Assembly: GCA_963748295.1 (NCBI GenBank)
Contig: CAVVIH010000008.1
Location: 680,484-744,483 of the forward strand
DNA length: 64,000 nucleotides
Source: CAVVIH01 sp963748295
GTDB lineage: Bacteria > Acidobacteriota > Vicinamibacteria > Vicinamibacterales > 2-12-FULL-66-21
Direction of reading: 5' to 3'
A model generated the notes under the pieces. The model did not search any database, had not been told where the DNA came from, and saw only the letters and a list, made by a program, of their open reading frames with translations. The position numbers and the translations under genes are program-made. Positions within the stretch are counted from its first letter, which is position 1, and every line of letters starts with the position of its first letter. Of this stretch, positions 52,821 to 62,884 are shown one piece after another.

Positions 52821-54037
52821 CTACCAGTTCAGAAACAGCCCGAGCTCCTCGAGGAACATCGCCCACGAGGGTTCCTCTTCCAGCATCAGGTGATTGGCGC
52901 CGGGCAGCGAGACGTAGCGGGCGTTGGGGATCGCGGCGGCGATTTGCCGGCCGTTCTCCGGCGGTATCGCCTGGTCGCGGTCGCAGTGCATCACCAGCGT
53001 CGGCGTGGTGACCTTGGCCAGCAGCGGCCGGATGTCCAGGTCGTCGCGGCGCTCCATGAGCCGCGCCGCGTTCTCCGGTGACGTGGACACGCGCTGCAGT
53101 TCGTCGAACCATCGCTCCTGTTCGGGTGTCGCTTCAGGGATGTAAAGACACGTGAACACCTTGCAGAACGCGGGATTGTTCAGTCCCCAGCCGAGGCGAG
53201 TGAGGCTGATCGAGCGCCCGGCGCGCCTCGAGCTCCTGCGGCGGCGCGACGTGGTTGACCCCGACCGCGAACGCGCCATACAGGACGAGATGCGTCACGC
53301 GCTCGGGATGCTTCACCGCGTACGCGATTGCGATCGGACCGCCGCGCGAAATCCCAAGGAGCGCAAACCGATCGAGACCCGCCGCATCCACCACCGTCTC
53401 GAGATCGCGGACCCAGGTGTCGAAGCTCACGTCGGCGACGTCGCGCTGCGACATGCCGTTGCCACGCTCGTCGTAGCGGATGACGCGATGGTGCAGCGAG
53501 AGGGCCGACCACCAGTGCCGCCAGATCGGGCTGTCCCATTCGAAATCGAGATGCGTGAGCCAGTTCGACGCCTTGACCAGCGGCGGGCCGCTCCCTATGC
53601 TGGCGTAGGCGAGGCGCACCCCATCGTCGGTCAGGCAATACCTGATTTCCTGCCGCAGCTTTACTGCCGAGGCCACCGCCGCCTCGGTGCAGCGGCTCGG
53701 TGGTCTCGACCGGCGCCGCGAACCGATACCCGACACGCGGAACCGTCTCGATGTACTGCTGACCTGTCGCCTTTTCTCCCAGCGCCTTCCGCAGCACCGA
53801 GACGTTGTGATTGAGGTTGTTCTCTTCGACGGTGGTTCCCGGCCAGACCGTGTCGAGCAGCTCACGTTTCGTGACGAGCCGCCCGGCATTCTCGACCAGC
53901 GCGCGCAGCGTGTCGAAGACCTTCAGCCGCAGCGGGATAACCTCGGAGCCGCGCGAGAGACGGCGTTCGCGCGTGTCGAGCTGAAACGGTCCGAACCGGT
54001 AGGCGACTCGCTCCCGGGTATCGGCCACGAATCCCAC
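52821..54037 (-). CDS. Winged-helix DNA-binding / alpha-beta hydrolase fusion (two frameshifts)
   Basis: About 405 residues joined. The N-terminal 105 residues are an OmpR/CadC-type winged helix: YRFGPFQLDTRERRLSRGSEVIPLRLKVFDTLRALVENAGRLVTKRELLDTVWPG, then NHNVSVLRKALGE and VPRVGYRF. The frame shifts near 53690 and continues as an alpha/beta hydrolase (EIRYCLTDDGVRLAYASIGSGPPLVKASNWL, RVIRYDERGNGMS, FALLGISRGGPIAIAYA with nucleophile GISRG). A second shift lies near 53220, followed by VTTPTLVMHCDRDQAIPP (Asp) and VSLPGANHLML (His). Such regulators with a hydrolase sensor half are known in acidobacteria and proteobacteria; ligand unknown. Confidence 0.85.
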
Positions 54038-54146
54038 CTCAGGAAAGTTTCAGAAATATGCCAGCGTTCTCAAAGGACGCCGAGGGCTCCCGCGATTCTA
54101 ACTCTCTCAATCGCGCGCCACTGAAACGCGCGAAGGAGAAGTGGAC

Positions 54147-55555
54147 ATGCCGAAACTGCTTCCCGACCAGAGCTTCTATCCGTCTCCGACGATGGCCATG
54201 CAGGCGCCGGTGGAGACGATCGCCTACGTCGCGTTGCTGAATCCCGATCCGGACGGCCGCGACGCGATTGCCGTGCTCGACGTCGATCCGGCATCTCCCG
54301 GCTACGGCGCCCAGACCGCGCGGGTCGACATGCCGGGCGCCGGCGACGAGCTTCATCATTTCGGATGGAACGCCTGCAGCTCGTGCCTGTGCCCGTACTC
54401 GCCGCACCCGCACATGCAGCGGCGCTACCTCGTGGTGCCCGGCCTGCGTTCGTCGCGCATCCACATCCTGGATACCCAGCCCGACCCGCGCCGTCCGCGC
54501 CTGGTCAAGGTGATCGAGAGCGGACGAGCTGCTCAGCAAGACCGGCTACAGCCGGCCGCACACATCGCACTGCGGGCCCGACGGCATCTACATCAACGCG
54601 CTGGGCAACGGTGACGGCGACGGTCCGGGCGGCATCTTCGTGCTCGACCCCGAGACGTTCGAGATCAAGGGGAAGTGGGAGCGCGAGCGCGGGCCCCAGT
54701 ACCTCGCCTACGACTTCTGGTGGCATCTCGGGCACGACACGATGATCACCAGCGAGTGGGGCACGCCGAACATGGTGGAGAACGGCGTGAACCCGGAGCT
54801 GCTCCTCGCCGGCAAGTACGGCAACGCGCTGCACGTCTGGGATCTGCACAAGCGCCGGCACCTGCAGACGCTGGAGCTCGGCGCCGAGCAGCAGATGGTG
54901 CTGGAGCTGCGCCCCGCGCACAATCCGAACGAGGCCTACGGCTTCGTCGGCGTGGTCACGAGTCTGAAGGATCTGTCGGCGTCGATCTGGATGTGGCACC
55001 GCGAAGGCGGCGGGGAAGTCGCGGCGACTGGCGAGATCCGCAAGGTGATCGAAATACCGGCCGAGCCGGCCGCCGCGGAGCGAGTTGCCGCCGCTACTGA
55101 AGGGTTTCGGCGCGGTTCCGCCGCTCGTCACCGACATCAACCTCTCGCTCGACGATCGATTCCTCTACGTCTCGTGCTTCGGCACCGGCGAGTTGAAGCA
55201 GTTCGACGTCTCCGATCCGTTCAACCCGATCGAGACCGGCTCGATCAGGCTTGGCGGCATCGTCCGGCGTGCGCAGCATCCCGCGCGTCCGGGTCAGCCG
55301 CTGAACGGCGCGCCGCAGATGGTGGAGATCAGCCGCGACGGCAAGCGCGTCTACCTGACCAACTCTCTGTATCGCACGTGGGACGACCAGTTCTATCCCG
55401 ACGGCGTCAAGGGCTGGCTGGCGAAACTCGACGTGCGGCCCGGCGGCGGCATCGCGCTCGACCCCGCCGGGTTCGTGCAGTTCGACGGGATGCGTCCGCA
55501 CCAGGTGCATCTCGAAGGCGGCGACGCCAGCTCCGATTCCTACTGCTTCGCGTGA
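54147..55555 (+). CDS. SBP56 selenium-binding protein / methanethiol-oxidase-like (two frameshifts)
   Basis: About 470 residues joined, from ATG 54147 with AAGGAG upstream. The first frame has ELHHFGWNACSSCLCPYSPHPHMQRRYLVVPGLRSSRIHILDT. After a shift near 54525, LLSKTGYSRPHTSHCGPDGIYINALGNGDGDGPGGIFVLD to KVIEIPAEPAAAE follows. After another near 55083, LKGFGAVPPLVTDINLSLDDRFLYVSCFGTGELKQFDVSDPFNPIETG to EGGDASSDSYCFA. These are close to the SBP56/MtoX family, seven-bladed propellers with copper and histidine ligands that oxidise methanethiol in bacteria. No signal peptide is seen. The next gene follows after 10 bases. Confidence 0.9.
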
Positions 55556-55565
55556 GAGGTGGATC

Positions 55566-56209
55566 ATGACTACTGGGGTGGACATGACGTCGTGGGCGAT
55601 GCTGATGGCGCTCGGCGCCTTTCACGGCATCAATCCTGGCATGGGCTGGCTGTTCGCGGTGGCGCTCGGGATGCAGGAGCGCCGCCGCGGCGCGGTGTTG
55701 CGGGCGCTGGTGCCGCTCGGCCTCGGTCACGCGCTTGCCGTCGCCGCCGCCGTCGCCGCGGCGATGGCGATCGGAACGGTCATCCCGCTCGGCTATCTGC
55801 GCTGGCCGATGGCGGGCGTGCTGGTCTCGCTCGGCGTGATGCGCTACTTCCGTCATCGCCACCCGCGCTGGGCGAGCATGCGTGTGGGGATGGGCGGCCT
55901 CACCGTGTGGTCGTTCCTGATGGCGACCGCCCACGGCGCCGGTCTCATGGTCGTGCCGATGTTCATGCGCATGTCGATGGCTGCGGCGAGCACGCGCATC
56001 ACATGCCTGCAGGTGCCGGAACCAGCGGCGGCGCGGCGCTTGTCGCGACCGGACTGCACACGGCGGGTTATCTCGCCGTCACGGCAGTGATTGCGGTGGT
56101 GGTGTTCGAGAAGGTCGGAGTCGGCATCCTTCGCCGCGCCTGGTTCAACCTCGATCTGATCTGGAGCGGCGCGCTGCTCGCGACCGGCGTGATGACGCTG
56201 ATCGTTTAG
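55566..56209 (+). CDS. Polytopic membrane protein with HGINPGMGW motif (frameshifted)
   Basis: About 213 residues joined. Hydrophobic helices: MLMALGAFHGINPGMGWLFAVALGM, ALVPLGLGHALAVAAAVAAAMAIGTV, WPMAGVLVSLGVMRYF, MGGLTVWSFLMATAHGAGLMVVPMFM, then after a shift near 55985 GGAALVATGLHTAGYLAVTAVIAVVVFEKV and DLIWSGALLATGVMTLIV. Histidines lie within helices (AFHGIN, GHALA, TAHGAG, GLHTAG) and in a loop GEHAHHMPAG, suggesting metal-ion transport or binding. The arrangement recalls NicO/LysE-like transporters but I cannot name a family. Coupled to the SBP56 gene. Confidence 0.75.
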
Positions 56210-56216
56210 CCTGCGC

Positions 56217-58975
56217 TCACTCGTGCCGCAGCGCCGTCAGCGGATCGACTCGCGACGCCCGCCGGGCCGGCGCATAGCCGGCCGCGAGTGCCGAGCACAT
56301 CAGGATCGCGGCCGCCAGCGCCAGCGCGCGTGGGTCGTTTGATCTGGTCTGGAACAGGAACGACTCGATGAGGCGGGAGGCCGCGAGCGCAGCCGACGTA
56401 CCGATCGCCAGCCCGACGCTGGCGAGCACGAAGACGTCACGCAACATCATCCCGATCACGGCGCCTGGCCGGGCGCCGAGAGCCAGTCGAAGGCCGATCT
56501 CTCTCGTGCGGCGCGCCACCGCGTATGCCAGCGTGGCGTAAAGGCCGACGCAGGCAATGGACAACGCCAGGACGGCGAACGCGCTGCAGAGTCTCGCGAA
56601 GACGATCTCCTGGTTGATCGTCTGATCGATGTCGGCATCCTGCGTGTGAAGATTCGTGACGGGCACGCGCCGGTCGGCGTCGTGGACAATCTGGCGGACG
56701 ACGCCGGCGTAGCGCAGCGGATCGCTTTCGGTGCGGATGGCGTACAGCATCTGCCGCAGTTCGGCACGTGGAACCTGAGCGTAAGGCACGTACACGACCG
56801 GAGGAATGTCGCGCCTGAGCCCGCCGTATCTCGCGTTCGCCGCAATGCCGACGATCTCGAGGACGAGCGGGGCGCCGTCGACCTTCAGGCTGCCGCCGAC
56901 TTCGAGTCGGCGTCCAATTGGCTCTGAATCGCCGAAGTAGGTCTTGGCAAACAGCTCGCTCACGACCGCCACCCCCACCGTTCCGTGACGATCGTTTTCT
57001 CCGATCTCCCGTCCCCGCACGATCGGGATCTGCATCGTCGACGAGAACCGCGGGCCCGTCCAGAGCACCCGCACGCCCTGCGTCGGCTTGCCGTCGACCG
57101 TGATTGGATGCCCGCGGCCGGCCCTGATGAGCGACGCGTGCGACAGCGTGACGTCGCGCACGCCGGAGACCTCGCGCAAGCGACGCTGCAGATCGGCATA
57201 GAACTCGGCGACCCGGGCCTCGGGGTAGCCAGCCTGCGGGGCGTTCACTTCGAACAGCAGCACGTTGTCGCGGTTGAATCCGAGCGCCACCGACTGAAGA
57301 TTCGACAGCGTTTGCGCGAACAGCCCTGCCGCGACCAGCAACACCAGCGACGTCGCGATCTGCGCCACGACCAGCACTTGCGTGGCGCCCGGCCGCACGG
57401 ATCTGGCGCGCAGCCGCGCGCCGTGCTCGCTGACCGACCGATCCTTGAGCCCCGGCATCAAGGCCCGGCGTGTCGCCTGCAGCGCAGGGGTCAGACCGAA
57501 CAGCACGCCGCACAGCGATGACAGCGCCAGCGTGAACAGAAGCACGTGCCAGTTCAGTTCGGCGTGAAGCGTGTAGCCTTCCTGGCCGTTGGCCAGCAAC
57601 TGCGTCAGCACGCGCATGCCGGCGATCGCGATGAGGATGCCGAGGGTGCCGCTCACCAGTGCGAGCAAGATGCTCTCAGTGAGCAGTTGACGGACGATCC
57701 GCCAACGGCCTGCGCCGAGGCTGAGCCGCACTGCCAACTCACGCGTGCGGGCCGCGGAGCGGGCCAGCAGCAGGTTGGCCGTGTTGGCGCACGCGATCGC
57801 CAGGATGAGCCCCACCATCGTCAGCAGGAGATAGAGCGGCTGCGAGTACCTGGCGTCTCAGGGTGTCGAGTCCCGCCGCGCCCGCCTCGAGGCGCAGCTC
57901 CGGAAGATTGGCCCGCTCGCGATCGTTCGCGGTCGACGCGACCCATTGCGCGAACGGCGCGGCGAGCGCTGCCTGGGCCTGCGCGAGATCGACGCCGGAC
58001 TTCAGACGTCCCATGATCTCGACCCAGTAGTAGTTCGGGTCGAGAAGCGCCTGCGCGGCGTCCGGCTGGATCAGCAGGCTGCTGCGCATGGGCAGATAGA
58101 TGTGCGGGGCGGCAGCCGGATCGACACCAAAGAACCCCGGCGGCGCGACGCCGATCACGGTGAAGGAGACGTTGTTGATGAGAATCGCCCGTCCCGTCGC
58201 GTTCGCGGCCGCGCCAAACCGGCGCTGGCTGTAACCGGAGCTCAACACCACGACCGGTGCAGCACCGGCGCGATCGTCATCCGCATGAACCAGGCGTCCG
58301 GCAGCGGGCACGACCGCAAGGCCGCCGAAGAAATCGCCGGAAACGTACTCGCCTTGAACTTGCTCGGCGCCGCCGTCGATTATTACGTTCACGCCGCCAG
58401 CGGGTTTGTGAGCGAACAGGCTCGACAGGACTGGCGTAGACACGTCGTGCAGCCGCTCGAACGCTGGATACGGGAAGATCGCGGAGATGACTCCCGCGTC
58501 ATCCTTGAATGTGTTCCCGTCCATGGAACGCATCACGAAGTCGCCAGATACAATCGTGCCGCTGTGCCACTTCACCACGATCAGGGACGACGGGTCTGCA
58601 ACAGGGAGGGACCGTAACAGGATCGAGTCCATGAAGCTGAAGATCGCGGTGTTGGCGCCAATTCCCAATGCGAGCGACAGCGCGGCCAGGGCGGTGAACA
58701 GGCGGTTCCTGGCCATGCCGCGAAGCCCGTAGCGGACGTCCTGCGCAAGTTGCTCGAGCAGCGTCCACGACCATAACCGGCGGGCGTCTTCGCGCAGGAG
58801 CGTCGCGTTGCCCAGGTCCCGCCGCGCAGCCCGCGCGGCGTCGGCTGCCGACAACCCGCCGGCTCGCGCGTTCCTCTATCTCCTCGGCGAGGTGAAACTG
58901 CAGCTCCTCGTCGAGCTCTTTTTCTTTGCGCTGGCGCCGCAGCCACCATTGCACCTTCCGAAAGAGGGAAGTCAT
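56217..58975 (-). CDS. ADOP-family ABC transporter permease 2 (two frameshifts)
   Basis: About 900 residues joined. It starts MTSLFRKVQWWLRRQRKEKELDEELQFHLAEEIEE, the cytoplasmic helical N-terminus of long ADOPs. After a shift near 58858: AARRDLGNATLLREDARRLW, then LFTALAALSLALGIGANTAIFSFMDS and a MacB-type domain. After a second shift near 57850: LILAIACANTANLLLARSAARTRELAVRLSLGAG, ATSLVLLVAAGLFAQTL, and the C-terminal FAVLALSIACVGLYATLAYAVARRTREIGLRLALGARPG to ARRASRVDPLTALRHE. No ATPase gene is near. The start overlaps the PadR stop (ATGA), the usual PadR-ADOP pair. Confidence 0.9.
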
Positions 58976-59328
58976 CGGGCGTCCTCGGTGCGCGGCTTCA
59001 GGAGCAGTCCCATGGCGCGGGCGAAGGCGTCCCATTTCGACTGTTCGGTGGCCAGCTGCGTGCGCCCCTTCGAGGTGATTCGATAGAAGCGGGCGCGCTT
59101 GCCCTTGTCGGACAGCTCCCAGGAGGCCGCGATTCAGCCTTTGGCCTCGAGCCGATAGAGTGCGGGGTACAGCGAGCCGGTCTCGACCTGCAGCAGGTCT
59201 TCGGAGGTCCGCTGAATGTGCTTCGCGATCGCGTGTCCGTGGCTCGGCCCGGGCAGGAGCGTTCGCAGGATCAGGAGGTCGAGCGTGCCGCGCAAAAGAT
59301 CGACACGCGACGGGGGCTTACGCGCCAT
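58972..59328 (-). pseudogene. PadR-family regulator interrupted by an in-frame TGA
   Basis: 118 codons if read through. MARKPPSRVDLLRGTLDLLILRTLLPGPSHGHAIAKHIQRTSEDLLQVETGSLYPALYRLEAKG is a standard PadR winged helix. TGA at 59134-59136 stands where the family has Trp (LEAKG-W-IAASW). The same frame goes on IAASWELSDKGKRARFYRITSKGRTQLATEQSKWDAFARAMGLLLKPRTEDAR and then stops, overlapping the ADOP start. So it is a single TGG-to-TGA change, real or an error. Palindromes at 59331-59358 are likely its operators. Confidence 0.88.
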
Positions 59329-59330
59329 GG

Positions 59331-59358
59331 TGTAGAAACACTACACAATATTGTGTAG
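59331..59358 (-). promoter_or_regulatory. Operator palindromes of padR-ADOP
   Basis: CTACACAATATTGTGTAG (59341-59358) is a perfect 18-bp palindrome. It overlaps TGTAGAAACACTACA (59331-59345, 5-bp arms). Both lie immediately before the PadR ATG at 59328 and cover any promoter, as expected for PadR autorepression. Confidence 0.75.
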
Positions 59359-59363
59359 AAAGT

Positions 59364-60314
59364 CTACTGAACCGAGTGCTCGTACCAGTCGAGCACGCGC
59401 CGCGCGCGCAGCGTGTTCCACCGGCTGGGACGATCGTCGCCGTCCTCGAGCGCAAAGTGGACCTTGCCCGGGTGCGTGTTCTCGAGCAGCCAGGTGCCGT
59501 CGTTCCGCTGCTTCGATCGAACCAGCGCAATCGCTTCCTCCACCCGCGAATCCGGCGCATCGCCCGCCGCGCGGAAGTAATCGAGCGCACGCAGGACGTC
59601 ATAGTGCCAGCGGGCCGGAAACGAGAATTGCAGCCAGGCCGGGTCGACGACTTCGCCGGTGCTCTTCCGCCGCATCAGCTTTCGTTCGAGCAGGTATTCC
59701 TCACCGCGGCGGCGGACGGCGATCGATTCCGCAGAGCCGCCGGTTGCACGCTCGTGCGCCAGCAGTCCCTCCAGCACGTTGATCGTGGTTGCGAACGACG
59801 AGCGGACGGAACCATTCTCCATCTCGCAGTTCCACCCGCCGTCTTCGAGCTGTTCACCAAGCAACCGGGCGACCACGCCGTCCACATTCTGGCCGAAGTA
59901 GGTTCCCAGCGTGACGGTTCTCCCGTTGATGCACGGCTCCACCTCGCCGCTGAAGAACGGCTGCCCGGCGTGCTCCCAGCGGCAGCGATCGTTGACCAGC
60001 GCCACTGCCCGACGCACCCGGTCATCGGACGGGTCGACGCCGAAATCGCACAGCAGCTGGAGCGTTGGCAGCGTGGAGATCCATGGCTGGCCCTGGCTCT
60101 TGTCGTACAGTTCAATGCTTCGCGCCGGGAAGCATGCGCCTCCCGCCCACTGGCCGTCTTCGCCCTGCAACGCCAGCAGCCTGGCGCCCCAACCTTCCGT
60201 GGCGACGCGCGCGCGCTCCGCCGCGACGACGGCGGCGGGTGCGCGGACGAGATCGCGCAACACCTGCCAGCGGATGGCGGGGTCGGAGTCGAGCAGCCAG
60301 TCGAGCACCGTCAT
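59364..60314 (-). CDS. Squalene-cyclase-like alpha/alpha-barrel protein
   Basis: 316 residues. Repeated helix pairs with QW-like or terpenoid-cyclase-like features: LLALQGEDGQWAGGACFPARS, LLGEQLEDGGWNCEMENGSVRSSFATTINVLEGLLAHE and LVRSKQRNDGTWLLENTHPG. There is no DxDD or DDxD catalytic motif, and the protein is about half the length of squalene-hopene cyclase, so cyclase activity is doubtful. Cytoplasmic by sequence. It is transcribed towards the padR promoter; its stop lies 6 bases from the operator. Confidence 0.75.
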   Translation of the reverse strand: MTVLDWLLDSDPAIRWQVLRDLVRAPAAVVAAERARVATEGWGARLLALQGEDGQWAGGACFPARSIELYDKSQGQPWISTLPTLQLLCDFGVDPSDDRVRRAVALVNDRCRWEHAGQPFFSGEVEPCINGRTVTLGTYFGQNVDGVVARLLGEQLEDGGWNCEMENGSVRSSFATTINVLEGLLAHERATGGSAESIAVRRRGEEYLLERKLMRRKSTGEVVDPAWLQFSFPARWHYDVLRALDYFRAAGDAPDSRVEEAIALVRSKQRNDGTWLLENTHPGKVHFALEDGDDRPSRWNTLRARRVLDWYEHSVQ

Positions 60315-60347
60315 GAGGCCGAGTGTAGCAAGGGTTTTCGGCGCGGC

Positions 60348-60906
60348 TCACTCACCGATCGCACGGATGACCCGGCACGGATTGCCGGCGGCGAAGACGC
60401 CGTCCGGCACGTCTCGCGTCACGACGCTGCCGGCGCCGATCACGGCGCGCGAGCCAATCTGTCACGCCGGCGAGAATGATCGCGCCGCCGCCGACCCAGA
60501 CGTCCGATCCGATGTCGATCGGCTTGCCGAACTCCTCGCGGCGCCGCTGCTCGGCGTTGAACGGATGCAGGGGCGTGTAGATCTGCACCGCCGGACCGAA
60601 CAGGGTGAAGTCGCCGATCCGCACCGGGCAGACATCGAGCACGATGCAGTTGAAATTGAAGAACACCCGCTCGCCGAGCTCGATGTTCGTCCCGTAGTCG
60701 CAGTAGAACGGCGGCTGCATCCACACCGTGTCGCCGCCGGTGCCGAACAGATCGCGCAGGATGCGCCGGCGTTCCGCTTCCTCAGACTCGCGGGTGGCGT
60801 TGAGCAGCTGACACAGATCGCGCGCCCGCGCACGCGCCGCCACGAGCTCGGGATCGAGCGGGTCGTACAGCTCGCCCGCCAGCATCTTCTGGCGTTCGGT
60901 CGACAT
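60348..60906 (-). CDS. Maltose/galactoside O-acetyltransferase-like enzyme (frameshifted)
   Basis: About 185 residues joined. Starts MSTERQKMLAGELYDPLDPELVAARARARDLCQLLN, the Mac domain. The left-handed beta-helix follows: FYCDYGTNIELGERVFFNFNCIVLDVCPVRIGDFTLFGPAVQIYTPLHPF (catalytic His in LHP), GKPIDIGSDVWVGGGAIILAGV. A shift near 60460 hides the end IGSRAVIGAGSVVTRDVPDGVFAAGNPCRVIRAIGE, which stops at 60348. It transfers acetyl from acetyl-CoA to a sugar hydroxyl. Confidence 0.9.
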
Positions 60907-60918
60907 CTCGCGACGGTA

Positions 60919-61673
60919 TCACGCTGAAGTCCTTGCCAACTCGAACAGCGCGACCGCGTCGGGGCCGGCAGGAAATCGCAGCTTTCCGGACGCGTCGTTC
61001 GCGGCGCGAAACACCGCTTCGGCGACGTCCGCTTCGGTCGTCACGGCAGACGGGTGCGCAAATGCCGCGAAGATGGGCTCAGCGAAAGGCGCGTAAGCCT
61101 CCGGGATCAATCCCTCCATGCGCTGCCCGCCATTGCTCGCAAAGCGCGTCGTCGGGCGTAGCCCGGCTCGACCAGTTTTACCCTGACGTCGAAGAACTCG
61201 AGCTCCAGCGCGAGCGAGGCGGTGAACCCCTCGATCGCCATCTTGCTCGCGGTGTACACGGCCGCCAGCGGCATTGGCGCCAGCGTCACGCTCGACGTCA
61301 CGTTCACCACCACGCCGGATCGGCGGGCTCGGAATTGCGGGACCACCGCCTGCGTCATCGCGATCACGCCGAAGGTGTTGGTCTCGAACACCTCGCGTGT
61401 CGTCGCCATCGGGGTGGCTTCGAGCGCGCCGACGACTCCGATGCCGGCGTTGTTGACCAGCACGTCGACGGGCCCGCTGGCCTCGATCGCCGCGTGGATG
61501 CTGTGGGGCTTTGTCACGTCGAGCGCCACGACCCGAAGCCGGTCGGATCGGGGCAGCACGTCTTCGCGCGGTGTTCGCATGGTGGCCACCACGTTCCAGC
61601 CTTGCGCGTGGAAGTGGCGCGCGGTTTCGAGGCCATAACCGGACGAGCAGCCAGTAATCAGCACGGTCTTCAT
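60919..61673 (-). CDS. Short-chain dehydrogenase/reductase (frameshifted)
   Basis: About 250 residues joined. Rossmann start TVLITGCSSGYGLETARHF (TGxxxGxG), VDVLVNNAGIGVVGALE (NNAG), VNVTSSVTLAPMPLAAVYTASKMAIEGF (Ser, Tyr-x3-Lys). After a shift near 61155 the C-terminus is TTRFASNGGQRMEGLIPEAYAPF to ALFELARTSA, ending at 60919. An NAD(P)-dependent oxidoreductase of the classical SDR type. Divergent from the AraC gene with 80 bases between, suggesting that AraC regulates it. Confidence 0.92.
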
Positions 61674-61753
61674 GGTGGTAAGTTACGTCGGTCTGGCCGG
61701 ACTTTCTGCTATGTTGAGTCCACATTACGTTTGTAGGCGTCCACCTTCGCGGA

Positions 61754-62657
61754 ATGACCGACCCTCTCTCCGACGTCATCGCCTTGCTTCAGCCGCGTGC
61801 GGTGTTCTCGAGGCAGATCAGCGGCGCCGGGCGCTGGGGCGTGCGCTACTCCGCGTTCGGCGAGCCGAGCTTCTGCGCGGTGCTCGATGGCAGCTGTCGT
61901 CTGACCGTCGACGGCCACCATCCTCTGACACTCGAGGCGGGAGACTTCGTGCTCCTGCCAACCACGCCGGGTTTCACCATGTCTGGCTTCGAGCCGGTGC
62001 AGCTCGAGCGCCTCGACCCGAAGGTGACGTCAAAGGGTGCTGGGTGAAATCCGTCATGGCCGGCGCGGTGGACGTCCAGACGTGCGGTTGCTCGGCGGCT
62101 GGTTCGTCTTCGACTCACCGGATTCGGGGTTGCTGGTTTCGTTGCTGCCGGCGCTCGTGCACGTGCGGGGCGTCGAGCGGCTCTCGACGCTGGTCCGGCT
62201 GGTTGGCGAGGAAGCGAGCGAGCGGAAGCCAGGCCGCGATCTCGTCCTCACGCGGCTCGTCGAGGTGCTGCTGATCGAAGCGATGCGGCTGGCGCCTGGC
62301 GAGGATTCGCCGCCGGGCCTGCTGCGAGGGCTGGCCGATCCGCGGCTCGCGCCGGCGATCCGCGAGATGCACGGCAAGCTGGCGCGTTCGTGGACGGTGG
62401 CTCAACTCGCGCGATCGGCCGCGCTCTCGCGGTCTTCGTTCTTCGAACGTTTCACGCGCACCGTCGGCGCGCCGCCGATGGAATACCTGCTCGCCTGGCG
62501 TATGGCCGTCGCGAAGGACCTGTTGCGCCGCCACGATCTTCGGATCGAGGAGGTCGCCGAACGGGTCGGCTACGGTTCGGCCAGCACCTTCAGTACTGCG
62601 TTCAAACGGCACGTCGGGCAGCCGCCGAGTCGCTACGCGTCGAACGTCCGCGCGTGA
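61754..62657 (+). CDS. AraC-family transcriptional regulator (frameshifted)
   Basis: About 300 residues joined. The N-terminal cupin-type sensor (AraC_binding_2/Cupin_6 style) is DPLSDVIALLQPRAVFSRQISGAGRWGVRYSAFGEPSFCAVLDGSCRLTV to LLPTTPGFTMSG. A shift near 62040 leads to DVRLLGGWFVFDSPDSGLLVSLLPALVHVRG. The C-terminal AraC domain has WTVAQLARSAALSRSSFFERFTRTVGAPPMEYLLAWRM and IEEVAERVGYGSASTFSTAFKRHVGQPPSRY (two helix-turn-helices). Likely activator of the divergent SDR gene, as in many SDR/AraC pairs. Confidence 0.92.
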
Positions 62658-62735
62658 CGGGCGTGACTGTGACGGACAGCTGCTATGTGGGACCCGGAGG
62701 CGACTCATGGGTTGCGTCGGCCCGACGGCCGCCGA

Positions 62736-62741
62736 TATAAT
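62736..62741 (+). promoter_or_regulatory. -10 box of tRNA-Gln
   Basis: TATAAT, with TTGCGT 18 bases upstream at 62712-62717 as -35. The tRNA begins 36 bases after the box. Confidence 0.6.
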
Positions 62742-62777
62742 CAAGGTTTGCGCCTCGTCCCGCGAGGTGCCGCCTAC

Positions 62778-62851
62778 TGGGAGGTCGTTCAACGGTAGGA
62801 CACATGGCTCTGGACCACGTTATCGGGGTTCGAATCCCTGCCTCCCAGCCA
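62778..62851 (+). tRNA. tRNA-Gln (CTG anticodon), CCA encoded
   Basis: 74 bases. Acceptor TGGGAGG pairs with CCTCCCA; the D arm is GTTCAACGGTAGGAC; the anticodon arm CATGG-CTCTGGA-CCACG gives CTG; the T arm is CGGGG-TTCGAAT-CCCTG. Discriminator G and CCA are encoded. It is followed 33 bases later by the 3' end of a converging integrase gene, the usual arrangement when a tRNA is the attachment site. Confidence 0.95.
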
Positions 62852-62884
62852 ACTATCTTGTTCTAGCCATTCGCGTTACGCCGT

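Noticed and set aside
45362..58975. The two ADOP genes as parts of classical MacAB-type transporters
   Set aside because: No MacA-like or ATPase gene lies beside either one. The duplicated permease layout fits orphan permeases.
59134..59136. UGA read as Trp or selenocysteine in PadR
   Set aside because: TGA ends many intact genes here and Trp is coded by TGG elsewhere; there is no SECIS-like need in PadR. A point change or sequencing error is simpler.
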